Positions 37,601-45,221 of a stretch of 64,000 bases of DNA are shown here, one piece after another; within the stretch, counting starts at the first letter, position 1, and each line of letters opens with the position of its first letter. The notes beneath the pieces were generated by a model. That model worked only from the letters and a program-made list of their open reading frames with translations, did no database searches and was not told the origin of the DNA. The stretch is taken from NCBI RefSeq assembly GCF_006385135.1, contig NZ_CP041025.1, forward strand, positions 2,635,501 through 2,699,500. Reading direction: 5' to 3'. The DNA is from Paremcibacter congregatus (GTDB lineage Bacteria; Pseudomonadota; Alphaproteobacteria; Sphingomonadales; Emcibacteraceae). The position numbers were made by a program, and so were the translations under genes.

Positions 37601-38824
37601 CGCCTTGACAAAACTACCATCCGACTGGCCGATATAGATGGAGAGGTCCTGCGATGTGCCGCTGCCGATGATGAATTCGGACGCCTGGGTGTAATCGGCA
37701 ATGCCATCGCCGTTGAAATCCATCAGCAGGCCATAGACATATTGCTGATCATTGATCACCACATAAAGCGGCCCCGGCAGTTTGCTGCTGCTGGGCTTGA
37801 AAGCCTGACTGTCCACGGTCCAGTCAAAGCTGGTCGCGGGCCAGCAAACATTCTGGCCGTCGCAGACCTCGATCTGATTCAGACGACTGCGCTTGGTGGT
37901 TGGGCTCTGGCTGTAGGACAGGCTGTAGGTCAGGATATTTTGCACCTGAGAAGAAATCATAACCGAAGTGGTGATTGAGGTCAGAAGCTTGGTCACGGAT
38001 ACTTTAGAACCACTGAGATAACGTTGCACCATATCCGGCCGTGCGCCATAGGTGAAAGTGACAAAGCGACTGGCCGACAAGCCCGCCGTCGTATTTTCGG
38101 TATAGGCAATACGGGTCGGATAATATTCGCCGGTCGTCGTATCGCTTGAATATTCAGCCAGGGTTTTATTGCCATTCAGATCAGTAAAACTGTCAATGGC
38201 CCAGGTGCGCACGCTGCCGTCTGTGCGCCCCGCCGCCAGAATGCGAGAGCCCGTGGTGGTGGCGGTCCCGCCAAAACTCAACGTGTTGCCGTCCTTATCC
38301 GTCGCAGTAAAACTGCAGGGGCCTGTGCCACAGGTGCCGTGGGCGGTGAAAATCGTCCAGGTCTCACTTTCGGTATGATAGACGGAGCCGTCTGTGCCGT
38401 AGGTGCCACTGACTGCGATCAGCCGCCGGCCATCAATGCAAAAACGATCGCGGGCGCTATAGGTGACATTGGCTTTATAGCCGTCAATCCGGTAATTGGC
38501 GCTGCAGCGGGTGATCGCCGACAGGCCGTTAACGGCCCAGCCCATGCCGAGGTAGCCGTTGCCGCGGTGGCTGTCATAGCTTACCGAAAGATTGGGAGCA
38601 ATACCATTCGTGCCCGGCGGCACCTGAATGGGCACCGTGAGGGTCGCGGACCCGTTTCCATTTACCGAGAAATTTGCCGCCAGATTACCGACAGGTTGGG
38701 AGGATATATAGTTGGGAAGAGACAGCGCAGGGGTGATGGGGGGGGACGCGGCAAGAACCGTGAGTGAAATACTGTTTAGGCTCCAAAAAAATACAAAAAA
38801 AGCACCTGTAAAGATGGACTTCAT
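31607..38824 (-). CDS. Giant RHS/YD-repeat polymorphic toxin with HINT domain
   Basis: 2405 residues in this order: Sec signal peptide (GAFFVFFWSLNSISLTVLA); SpvB-like N-terminal domain (about 45-130, GNGYLGMGWAVNGLSAITR); seven FG-GAP/VCBS-type repeats (about 365-745) with DxNGDGxxDY calcium loops, the sixth degenerate (NWNGDETTRF); YD/RHS repeats to about 1750; two hydrophobic segments (about 1752-1810) inserted before the RHS core; core (YVHDHLGSVVKVLDDSG near 1828, then SPDPQ…NNPVSASDPNG near 1898-1926); Gly/Ala-rich linker; HINT domain (CSIRQSFVAGTAILMADG near 2100 to ILVHNG near 2240); and an unassigned 164-residue C-terminal domain, the presumed toxin. HINT domains often autocleave to free the toxin. 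The ankyrin gene overlapping its end is the candidate immunity gene. The DNA is GC-rich compared with the plus-strand island. Confidence 0.9.
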   Translation of the reverse strand: MKSIFTGAFFVFFWSLNSISLTVLAASPPITPALSLPNYISSQPVGNLAANFSVNGNGSATLTVPIQVPPGTNGIAPNLSVSYDSHRGNGYLGMGWAVNGLSAITRCSANYRIDGYKANVTYSARDRFCIDGRRLIAVSGTYGTDGSVYHTESETWTIFTAHGTCGTGPCSFTATDKDGNTLSFGGTATTTGSRILAAGRTDGSVRTWAIDSFTDLNGNKTLAEYSSDTTTGEYYPTRIAYTENTTAGLSASRFVTFTYGARPDMVQRYLSGSKVSVTKLLTSITTSVMISSQVQNILTYSLSYSQSPTTKRSRLNQIEVCDGQNVCWPATSFDWTVDSQAFKPSSSKLPGPLYVVINDQQYVYGLLMDFNGDGIADYTQASEFIIGSGTSQDLSIYIGQSDGSFVKAAYSLPGPIYQVTATQVVQSGILIDVNGDGILDYSRALKNEDAQTEDFDVYLGSATGFTKNAAFKLPGQLFWQVNRQTYNSGILTDMNGDGLPDYSRATHILSSGAMLLDIYKGTPGGFQKISAQLPGAVYSISATGSLTTGMVRDINGDGIADYSAALVNQDAGTTDLKVYVGQSPDFTFTNQFNLPGQMFWLVNGKILESGLLTDVNGDGIPDYSRATTLVNGTTKILDLYFGTGSGFEKAPFDLPDSVYAIDAGLSDIQGLLTNWNGDETTRFSKATKWRDNTEELDIYLGSGSGFEQSSLKLPGALFWAQTAGTYSRAIYQDLNGDGLTDFADSVCQMTNGVPDQCALDIQLAEGPYTDLISSVTTGFNGTTTISYAPLTKQGVYQGGAPTAYPLRNQAGDTYVVESYANADGRGNSYTYNYNYAGARTDLIGSGWIGYETVTMTQVADGRSSEVTYNQTYPNYGQVAVSRVRDGQGNLLTESQFSYVDVASAAYQALGIHQLLRADETMTHYTNNTADYTLEKKYSYDGYGNILITQDLAGQSNPQDDVYHCSRFANDPASGRYGYWLQTKTARTLAACQAFVSASDPAAITWNASTDLRWSKRSYDNLMNLASTSDYDSSNSLFLGMTFTHDAVGNVATSTDQSGAVRTYAYDATYQTYQTSITSPALTSPATGASYNLVTLTSHEPGFGTLIGTTDPNGNVTTQEIDGFGRVVAVYGPDPTGTSVQMVAMTWQASGGSFYLYSQQRPAWDSSSTADWYWRKDYQDGMGRPYRSTKNGLKAGVATDVIGVDLVYDAEGRLWKSAAPYYDGDPAPYTETQYDVYNRPVKTIHPDTRVDAIAYAQGGLNITKVENAGQADARTSVKSLDTRGLVIQTVEPNGRTVNYIYNPIKELLSGEILQEARSTVYTYDSLGRILTQTQTDTGTKTKTYDTNGQLASITNASGSKITYASYDPMGRLLQRIMTNDGGGAVTINLSYDATTRHNGLGHLTGIEEQNTSIGAYSYAYDYDAFGGTIGGSLTMGADVYSYASTYDPLGRVVSATYPNGAVLTKSYLADSNLGKVSLQETGAGSATDYGIYQNYTALGQHQSGEYGPLNLAFSKSYFPVGPSYASLKNYQVQKSGTSTMNKTYQWDAFSDLKQIQDTVVPADTATYGYEDQTANKGMGYLTSAATAAGNLSYEYDSLGNVEKNDAITYSYTAGSDQIASGSDGSSYTYDLNGNMITKTLGGKTTTYSYDVNGQILKIDDGGGVPAQMVYNHAEQRLYSQNLGSPVKTWRVTPYYEVTQLANGSYQNTLYVPGPDGLIATLTSVGKDNSFTAQPSPPAAPGNLKITSGGIIKTLGVSLGALLMLVAAFTIQARGAWIGQMASWRLPRLQNYPAVVVLAVMLFQLSAPAAQAAMIPGANGAGVPVTGTFFYVHDHLGSVVKVLDDSGSETASITYNAYGEINQASSSGTDDFRAKFIDSELDATAGLYHMGARSYSPGMTRFISPDPQSQFASPYLYAGNNPVSASDPNGEFAFLTAMIIGAIVGAYFGAAAVNHDMNPLHWDWKSGKTYAGLLGGAVIGSVGAAAGGLAVEAGAAIGASGGLLAEAAGVAIGIAGQALVGAGENAAYTAMGGGSAQEILESAGKGAFFGAAFEAGGMALSGVGSRVARGSGEAVEEAGAGAAARTEKNAASEEAESSSSASCSIRQSFVAGTAILMADGSSRAIEDIREGDLVAGFDSAFQKMSGHAVASIFSRTTGDLVRVAFEDGTETLTTRNHPFWVTSKGWIFAGRLVATDEVAGVKGASGIVKAVTAPSGQPEKVYNFEVADVHNYYATTARILVHNGKYCHAEFDKTTGFVTEVWDESELRTKFSTTAEYQAAKRDIRFKARRANWAIKNKMAKPWTRVNKPVKTASKQWMVWKWKQKYPGVTPPASIRLGLAKIRPHFYKQDVDEYLTRIQGGLTIREGAAWNQGPLNSWVNSTSGSAMGGLSRSMKPVRIEGFRVKFI

Positions 38825-39042
38825 TTTATCCTCCCGTTTGTCGGACTTTTGCTTTTTATGTCACGTCAAGCCCTGTTCAAAATTGCAATTCCCTCTTAAT
38901 AACACTACATCTACATAACAGAACTTAATCATATACATATATTACAATATATCAATTTATACTAGTCATTATTGCCATAATATGATAAATATCTACCTCC
39001 ACATGTATTCTTGCACAAATTCCAACTCAAAAGGAGAAACAG

Positions 39043-40386
39043 ATGATTCAATCTGAAATTTTCGTATGCGGTGACGGCCTGCACAGCCATCCCGTAGCCT
39101 TCCTTTTTCACCTGAATAACTTGACAGAACACGGATCCCCCACAAAAAATAAGCTCAAAGATAAAAAACTTGTGGTTGCTGACGGGAGGTCTGCCAGTGC
39201 GGAACAAATTAAGTCCTGGTATGGAGAGGTGCCGAAAGAAATGCCCTTCCTGATTCTCTGCCCAACGGCGGAGATTAATAACGCTCTTACAGGCGCGACG
39301 GGCGCAATGCCGAATTTCCCTGCTGCAGCAGTAATGATTCAGGGGAAAGAAAACGCCTGCGGTTTGACCGATCATACGGTTGAAGTTCTAGCCTACAGTG
39401 CGAAGGCGGCAGGCTCAAGTTCAAAAACGGCAAAAAGTAAAGAGGCCATCGCCAAGGGGCTAGAGGGAAGCTCGCATCCCGAGGACGAGTGTGACTGTAC
39501 CGATTTTACCAGTCTGTCCCAGGTTTTCGTCACCCCTGAGGCGGCCAATGACTATTATTCACGCTTGCTGGACGCCATGGCGGGGAAGAATATACCGACG
39601 GTTTCCACCGTCAATCCCCCCACCGGAATGAAATATACCAAGACGTCACAAAATGTGACAACGGGTTTTACCTACAAGTATAAGAAATCGAATAAATCAG
39701 CGGGCGCTGTGACGTCAACCTGGACGATATGGGCATTTCTCAGTCAGTCGGCGACAGAAAACAGCCAATATCTGATTGTGGAAAGCAACATGTCCCTGGC
39801 GGCGGGGAGCCTCCATTCCGATGACAGTTGTGACCGGGGGTATGGTAATACTTATTTCTATTCCAGTCTTGACCCTTCTGCAGCAGGTTTCACCCATGTT
39901 GATCACGGACCGACCAGTGGCTCTGGGGTTGTCTCCTATAAAATTGATGTGCCGATGTCATACAAGGATCCCTTGGGCGGGTACCAAGTCTGGAGTTTTG
40001 AAGATGAGATCTCTTCGGGGGCGACGGACTGGACCTGCAGCTCGATCAGTTCCGCTAGCAAGCTCGGCGCGCGTTGGTATATGACAAAACCTTGCAATGG
40101 GGATAATATCGGCGATCACTGGAAAGATGCTTTTAGCACCTGGGGACATGTAGGCAGCCTGTCATCAGCCGGAAAAGCCTCGCTTCAAGTCAAAACCTAT
40201 TGCGCCTGGAGTACAAAAACCCTGGCGTCCGGCAACATTTCCGTCGCCGGTGATTTTGGCTGGCAGGGGTCCCGCTTTGACGGCAGCAGTTGTTCGCCGG
40301 GTGTGTATTGGAAAATACATTACGACGCAACAGCCTATACTTGGAACCCGGGTTTCTCCGTGGATTTCTCCACTCTTCAGCCCTAA
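39043..40386 (+). CDS. Unknown 447-residue beta-rich protein
   Basis: The gene starts at an ATG with a good ribosome binding site (AAAGGAG) and is divergent from the giant RHS toxin (218 bp between). No signal peptide is seen. Residues 1-150 contain MIQSEIFVCGDG and a Lys/Ser-rich linker; residues about 190-447 are rich in Ser, Thr, Gly, Tyr and Trp in alternating patterns (TSTWTIWAFLSQ, YWKIHYDATAYTWNPGF), the composition of all-beta secreted or pore-forming proteins. Ten Cys residues are scattered, several close to Trp/Ser segments. I recognise no family. Its position between an RHS toxin and an RHS-linked island suggests an effector or surface protein, but that is only context. Confidence 0.75.
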   Translation: MIQSEIFVCGDGLHSHPVAFLFHLNNLTEHGSPTKNKLKDKKLVVADGRSASAEQIKSWYGEVPKEMPFLILCPTAEINNALTGATGAMPNFPAAAVMIQGKENACGLTDHTVEVLAYSAKAAGSSSKTAKSKEAIAKGLEGSSHPEDECDCTDFTSLSQVFVTPEAANDYYSRLLDAMAGKNIPTVSTVNPPTGMKYTKTSQNVTTGFTYKYKKSNKSAGAVTSTWTIWAFLSQSATENSQYLIVESNMSLAAGSLHSDDSCDRGYGNTYFYSSLDPSAAGFTHVDHGPTSGSGVVSYKIDVPMSYKDPLGGYQVWSFEDEISSGATDWTCSSISSASKLGARWYMTKPCNGDNIGDHWKDAFSTWGHVGSLSSAGKASLQVKTYCAWSTKTLASGNISVAGDFGWQGSRFDGSSCSPGVYWKIHYDATAYTWNPGFSVDFSTLQP

Positions 40387-40429
40387 CCACAGACTTCTTA
40401 AAAGAAGTAACGCTCTAATTACATAAACT

Positions 40430-40457
40430 GAGGCGCCTTTCCACCAAAAGGCGTCTC
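40430..40457. terminator. Hairpin after the 447-residue gene
   Basis: GAGGCGCCTTT (40430-40440) and AAAGGCGTCTC (40447-40457) form an 11-bp stem with one G-T wobble around a 6-nt loop, 44 bp after the stop. A smaller perfect hairpin, ACTTCTT/AAGAAGT (40393-40408), precedes it. There is no U-tract, so termination strength is uncertain. Confidence 0.5.
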
Positions 40458-40482
40458 ACTCACATGAGGATTTAATATCAAG

Positions 40483-40787
40483 GGCTTGTCACATAAACTC
40501 TGTCAAAGTTCTATGCTATAGAAAACAAGATCATATCATTGGTCTCTCTTTTTCTGCTCCTCTTGATCTTGCAGGTTATCCAGATACAATCAGGCAAGGT
40601 ATTAGGTCATATCTTGCATTATCGGGATGTTAAAGAATGATTGGTCCAACGCGGCATTAATGTCAATATTTGTCGCCTCGAAATACATAAAATTCAAGTT
40701 TATAGTGTCTACTCTAAGTCAGAAGCTCGTCATAGGTGTATTGATGAAAAAATTGAGGGATATCACCTCAACAATTTGGGGGTATAA
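40483..40787 (+). mobile_element. Decayed IS6-family-like transposase remnant with one end
   Basis: GGCTTGTCACATAAACT (40483-40499) looks like an IS end. Downstream, two frames together spell a broken IS6-type transposase N-terminus: GYPDTIRQGIRSYLA in one frame, then after a frameshift LHYRDVKE, an in-frame TGA at 40638-40640, and LVQRGINV. This parallels the IS6 pattern (FP.EIIRQAV.LYLRF.LSYRDVEE.LAERGI.V). The frame closes at 40785. No intact transposase is present. The rest of the 40387-40862 gap holds the hairpins above and the promoter side of the next gene. The reading is mine from pattern recall and needs a database search. Confidence 0.5.
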
Positions 40788-40862
40788 ACCGTTCTCGATT
40801 ATTGAAGCTTAGGTTTAACATCCGGATTAACTGTAGAGAAACTTAATTTTTAAGGAATAACC

Positions 40863-41180
40863 ATGACGAACTTGATCTCCAATGAAGACTTACCAACCGA
40901 CATTCTAGTCAACAGTATGCGGTCAATCTTACCAGCAGAACTGGTCTATGTTTCCGGTGGCGACGGGGGTGAGGATACTGAAAATGGAGAAACAAATGAG
41001 GTGATCTATGAGGTTCCAGAAGGAAAAGACTTAAAACTTGATAAGGAAGGAGACGAGCTTTTTGAAACTACAGTTCCAGATTATTTTCCAAGAGAAGATT
41101 CAGATAATAATGGCATGCCAGATTTACTAGAAAATTATTTTTCTCTTGGGGCGGCAAAATTAGTAGATGGAACAGAGTAA
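40863..41180 (+). CDS. Small acidic protein with a double-glycine leader-like motif
   Basis: A 105-residue protein with AAGGA 6 nt before its ATG. Residues 1-32 look like a bacteriocin/microcin leader: a helix-prone MTNLISNEDLPTDILVNS segment ending in LPAELVYVSGG, close to the usual ELxxVxGG cleavage motif of C39-peptidase exporters. The remaining about 73 residues are very acidic (GGEDTENGETNE, PEGKDLKLDKEGDE) and end with DSDNNGMPDLLENYF, which resembles a single EF-hand/thrombospondin-3-type calcium loop. Its stop is 2 bp before the S9 peptidase start, so both are translated together. A secreted peptide, or a small partner of the peptidase, is possible. No C39 transporter is in the window. 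Confidence 0.75.
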   Translation: MTNLISNEDLPTDILVNSMRSILPAELVYVSGGDGGEDTENGETNEVIYEVPEGKDLKLDKEGDELFETTVPDYFPREDSDNNGMPDLLENYFSLGAAKLVDGTE

Positions 41181-41182
41181 TT

Positions 41183-43204
41183 ATGAGTAGTTTTATTTTC
41201 AAACAAACTTCTATCTCCGGCAAAGTAAAAGCCCTCGCCGGGGTATTTTTACTATATCTCTCCGTTGTTCCTCAAACAAGCATAGCAAAACAGGTAATTT
41301 CACAAAAAAATATAAACCAACTTAATCCCGATAATTACCTAAAATGTCAGGCTAAGTTTTTCAATATCAGCAAAGACGGTCAGTTTGCCTATGGCTTATA
41401 CAAACCATCCGGCACAAGTCAGGCCGATCTAACCATCTTTTCGCTAGCTGACATACAAAACCCCCCCGAAACTGTCACTTTAAAGGGGTTTTCAAAAAGC
41501 AACAAGGCCGTAAAAGTTAGTATTAAATCAGATAATATCGCACTTTCTTTTGAAAACGATATTATTCTAATAATGAGAAATAAAGGTATTTCGCTGTATT
41601 CCTTAGGACAGAAAAAAATCGTCAAACACATTAAGGGCCTCAATACAAATGGAATAATAAGTAAAAATCAAAAATTAATTCAAAAAGGTTGGTATGTTAA
41701 ATCAACCCCATTATCACCTGACAAATCACCTTTCCAACCAGCGCCCTTGAAACAGTTTTTTAATAAAGCGCCTTATCAATATATGAATATTAAGACCGGA
41801 GATGCCTGGTTGGAGACCAAAGATGATGCAATGGTCAATTTATACTATGTATCTTCACAAGGTCAGATTATCGCTCGAACAATTGCTTCAAAGGACAGCA
41901 ATGGTCAAATATTACAATTCCGTGATGACAAAAATGAATGGAAAGACTTCCTTAGTTTCACTCAAAATAACTATATTTTTCCTTACTTCCCCGACTCATT
42001 CGACAATGAAACGTCGGGAGAATTCTATTATATCCAGAAGGATCGTGAGGCTGATAAAGATACCAAGACAGAAACCGTCACTTACGCCATCGTTTGGACG
42101 AATAGTCTAACAGATGTTAAACAGAAAATACTACGCACAAAGAAAAAACTCAATCATGTCCAGTTTTCAGCAGGAGGAGAAGAGGTTTTATGGGCGGAAC
42201 TGAATAATCAGGGCACATATGAAAATATATATTTTGATCATAATTGGCGGCAAAAATATGCAAGCCTAAACCCTGAATCTACAAGTCGAACGCGCCTCCT
42301 TCACTTCGATAAAACAGGCAGCAAGGTCGTCGCGGAAACAAAAGATTCAGATGGTGGCGTCCGCTATGCCGTCTACGACATTTCCGGCGAGAAACCGGTA
42401 GAAATTCGAGAGCTTTGCCAGCAAGTTACCGCCAAACGGCCTGCAGCTCAGCAAATTAAAGTCATCGCTCAAGATGGCTTCCAGTCCCATGTCATCTATT
42501 TTGGACCGGAAAAACCGGAAAAAGGTTATATCCTATATATTCATGGAGGGCCACGCTCCCATTCCTCTCCCCACTATTCAGCCACATATGCCTTTTTGAG
42601 CGATCTCGGTTATGGAATATTAAGCGTCAATTACAGGGGCTCGACAGGATACGGTGAGGAATATATCCGCGCCAGTGATCATAATTACAAGGGTATGGTT
42701 TATGATGTTCTTGCGGCAGCGGACTGGTTAATTAACAATCGGGCTCAAAAACCGATCTATCTCTTGGGCGCGAGCTTTGGATCCCTTATCGCACAATCCT
42801 CCATCATTGCCGCACCGGATAGATTTTCCGGGTTCATTTCGATATCAGGCCTGAGCGATATTACGAATAAAGACATCTATAGCACAACTATATTTACCAA
42901 TAAACCGGTTCAACAGTTGAAGGAAATTTTCACAAAGGATCTACCAGATATTTCACAGCTGGATGAAACGACAAAGGCCCTGTTACCGCCTTTGAATGCA
43001 AGAGAAATAAAAATCCCCACACTTTATATCCATGGAGAAAAAGATCGTAATGCACCCATATTCCATTCCGAGAAAATGGTGAGACTATTGAGAGAAAACG
43101 ACCAGAATACGGAACTTTATATCATTCCCAATGCAACACATAGCTTGGAGTGTCACCAATGCCGGGAAATGATGATGAGAAAAATTCAGGCCTTCTTACC
43201 ATGA
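41183..43204 (+). CDS. S9 family (prolyl oligopeptidase-type) peptidase, exported
   Basis: 673 residues. A signal peptide or anchor covers about residues 10-35 (VKALAGVFLLYLSVVPQTSIA). Residues about 40-420 form the N-terminal beta-propeller region, and residues about 430-673 are the alpha/beta-hydrolase catalytic domain: oxyanion segment LYIHGGPRSHSSP, NYRGSTGYGEEY, Ser in LLGASFGSL near residue 530, Asp in GEKDRNAP near 621 and His in NATHSL near 653. S9 enzymes cleave short peptides, often after Pro. It is co-translated with the preceding double-glycine-type small protein, suggesting processing or degradation of that product; general peptide scavenging is the alternative. The codon use and base composition are AT-rich relative to the left half of the window. 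Confidence 0.9.
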   Translation: MSSFIFKQTSISGKVKALAGVFLLYLSVVPQTSIAKQVISQKNINQLNPDNYLKCQAKFFNISKDGQFAYGLYKPSGTSQADLTIFSLADIQNPPETVTLKGFSKSNKAVKVSIKSDNIALSFENDIILIMRNKGISLYSLGQKKIVKHIKGLNTNGIISKNQKLIQKGWYVKSTPLSPDKSPFQPAPLKQFFNKAPYQYMNIKTGDAWLETKDDAMVNLYYVSSQGQIIARTIASKDSNGQILQFRDDKNEWKDFLSFTQNNYIFPYFPDSFDNETSGEFYYIQKDREADKDTKTETVTYAIVWTNSLTDVKQKILRTKKKLNHVQFSAGGEEVLWAELNNQGTYENIYFDHNWRQKYASLNPESTSRTRLLHFDKTGSKVVAETKDSDGGVRYAVYDISGEKPVEIRELCQQVTAKRPAAQQIKVIAQDGFQSHVIYFGPEKPEKGYILYIHGGPRSHSSPHYSATYAFLSDLGYGILSVNYRGSTGYGEEYIRASDHNYKGMVYDVLAAADWLINNRAQKPIYLLGASFGSLIAQSSIIAAPDRFSGFISISGLSDITNKDIYSTTIFTNKPVQQLKEIFTKDLPDISQLDETTKALLPPLNAREIKIPTLYIHGEKDRNAPIFHSEKMVRLLRENDQNTELYIIPNATHSLECHQCREMMMRKIQAFLP

Positions 43205-43240
43205 GTAAATACAAAAATCAGGCAACCCTAACTTGCTCGT

Positions 43241-43349
43241 TTATATGGTAATGTCTCCCTCCCCCTATAGTGTTAGAACCACAATAGCTAAGCCTTCTCT
43301 CTCAAAATTAGAAATTTATAATCTTATAGTTGAGAAAATTACCATATAA
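43241..43349. repeat. 12-bp perfect inverted repeats 85 bp apart
   Basis: TTATATGGTAAT (43241-43252) and its exact complement ATTACCATATAA (43338-43349) frame most of the gap between the S9 peptidase gene and the Hint gene. No target duplication is apparent. It may be a pair of regulator sites for the downstream four-gene unit or a small MITE-like insertion. The rest of this 254-bp gap is AT-rich and shows no gene. Confidence 0.5.
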
Positions 43350-43458
43350 TGATACAAAAGAGAGGAACCAAAACTAATAAAAATATAAATAAGCGGCTAA
43401 TTAATCAAGAACACACTTTAAATATGCATTAGCCCTTTTAAATATCTAGGGTAATATC

Positions 43459-45195
43459 ATGAAAAATCTAATGTCCTTTCTATTTATTGTATTAGTGTTT
43501 CTCACAACAACGGCCTTTAAAGACTCTCAGCATACAAAAGACAAACTTCTAGAAAAGCACGCTGAAGCCGTCAGGAAAGTCGTGGCAGAAATGCCGCCTG
43601 TTGTACCACAATCCTTGGATTTCCGAAAAAAACATCATTATGACTTTTACCGCACAACACTATTGCTCAGCGGAAAAACACCTAAATCCCACCCGAATAT
43701 TTTCAAAACACTTGAAAAAGCCCGCGATCTTCATAAAAAATCCGGCCCACCAGATCATAAACGCGCTCTTTATGAACAACAGGGCAACAAAATTGTCAAT
43801 ATTACTGAGGGGGGGTACCAAATTGGCCCCATTCAACTCATCACTTCTTTTGGCAACCGTCCCAGCACGCGGACTTATGACACCACGGCTATCTCTTCGA
43901 TCCCTAAGAACCCCGTTGTTTCTCAATTACATTTAGGTGTCTATGATCAGGATGGTCATATTCAGGGCCAACTGGTCAGTAATACACAAAACTATAGTGG
44001 GACCGACCAAACCTTAAGTACAAATGGAACGTTGGATGCATCAGATTTGGAAGCCAGATCCATTTCCACTTTTTTCTGGGAAGATCAAAATGGCGCCCCC
44101 CATCATGGTATGGTTTATGCGAGTTCTTCCATTTCACCACCGACAGTCATCGACCCAGGTAACCCAAAGGATGTTAACGGCGACGGCATCATCAAACTTT
44201 GCCTTGCCCGGCAAGCGACTGATTGTGATTACCAACCTGCTGGAGGAAGCGGTTCCAATGTCATTATGCCAATCAACGGTTCCATTACCTATGCGGATCC
44301 CATTGATATACCGATCACATCTAGTAATTCTTATAGCTTGATTACCATAGCCAATCCTGATCCCAAAGACGGAGGAGGATGCCATATCATTAAGAGCACC
44401 ACTGATTTCTTTAGTAATGCCACAGTGAATGGTGCCGTTCTGACCTGGAACCTGCAACCCGCCCATTTTGAACCCGCAAATGGTTGTCTGGTGAGAAATT
44501 CCAATGCAAATTATACCTTTAATGTCATGATTCAAAATAACAACTTGCCGGTTTATGTCTCGATCACGGATACGCCAGGCGTCTCTCCTGACCCGTATAC
44601 AAAAATAATCGCTCCCATGCAGGTTTGGTATAGTTGCGTTGCTGAAGGAACCCAGATTACCCTTGCCGATGGAACGACAAAAAAGATCGAGAATGTGGTT
44701 GCCGATGATAAAATTTTTATAGATTCTGAAGGCCGTGTCATGACAGTCAAAACAACTGTCAAAGGTAAAGAAGAGAATATCTTCCGTCTGACCACTGCGT
44801 CTGGAAAAATCTTAAGAGTAACAGGCGGCCATGCAATTCCTACAGACAGTGGCGTGATACTGGCTAAAAACTTAATAACCGGAAACCAAGTTGAAAGCAT
44901 AAAAGGATTCGAGGAACTCACCTCTATCCAAAAAGAGCCTTACAGCGGCAATGTTTATAATCTTATTTTGGGAACGGAAACTGACTTAATCAAAGCCACC
45001 CAATCAAATACCACATTTTATGCCAACGGTATTCGGATCGGTGATGCTCAAATGCAATTTACCTACGGCAACTCCCAAATAAATTACACGGCCCTCACCG
45101 AAGATGAGGTGTTGGAAAAGCTGCCCGAAGCATGGCATCCGGATTTTCACAGTGACAAACAGCATGAGTCAACTAATCTGATCAAAAATCCATAA
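43459..45195 (+). CDS. Secreted protein with C-terminal Hint domain
   Basis: 578 residues. A Sec signal peptide (MKNLMSFLFIVLVFLTTTAF) is followed by a helical, basic region (to about 110) and a beta-rich middle (about 110-390) without a recognised family; it includes a DVNGDGIIKL calcium-type loop. From about residue 392 there is a Hint (hedgehog/intein) domain: SCVAEGTQITLADGTTKKIE with the nucleophilic Cys, then TASGKILRVTGGHAIPT with a TxxH-like block, and VYNLILG…TTFYANGIRIGD as its end near 525. Hint domains catalyse N-S acyl shift and autocleavage; about 50 residues follow. It is the first gene of a four-gene run whose other members carry Fn3 and RHS repeats. The role in processing them is inference. 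Confidence 0.85.
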   Translation: MKNLMSFLFIVLVFLTTTAFKDSQHTKDKLLEKHAEAVRKVVAEMPPVVPQSLDFRKKHHYDFYRTTLLLSGKTPKSHPNIFKTLEKARDLHKKSGPPDHKRALYEQQGNKIVNITEGGYQIGPIQLITSFGNRPSTRTYDTTAISSIPKNPVVSQLHLGVYDQDGHIQGQLVSNTQNYSGTDQTLSTNGTLDASDLEARSISTFFWEDQNGAPHHGMVYASSSISPPTVIDPGNPKDVNGDGIIKLCLARQATDCDYQPAGGSGSNVIMPINGSITYADPIDIPITSSNSYSLITIANPDPKDGGGCHIIKSTTDFFSNATVNGAVLTWNLQPAHFEPANGCLVRNSNANYTFNVMIQNNNLPVYVSITDTPGVSPDPYTKIIAPMQVWYSCVAEGTQITLADGTTKKIENVVADDKIFIDSEGRVMTVKTTVKGKEENIFRLTTASGKILRVTGGHAIPTDSGVILAKNLITGNQVESIKGFEELTSIQKEPYSGNVYNLILGTETDLIKATQSNTTFYANGIRIGDAQMQFTYGNSQINYTALTEDEVLEKLPEAWHPDFHSDKQHESTNLIKNP

Positions 45196-45221
45196 ACACG
45201 TCTGCTTCAGGAGCTTAGGCC

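Noticed and set aside
40627-40812. 61-codon open frame upstream of the leader-like peptide
   Set aside because: It lies in the decayed IS6-like segment and in a frame different from the transposase-like one.
40863-43204. Lasso-peptide locus (small precursor next to an S9 isopeptidase)
   Set aside because: No lasso cyclase, leader peptidase or recognition element is present and the precursor lacks the core/leader junction features; the S9 similarity alone is not enough.
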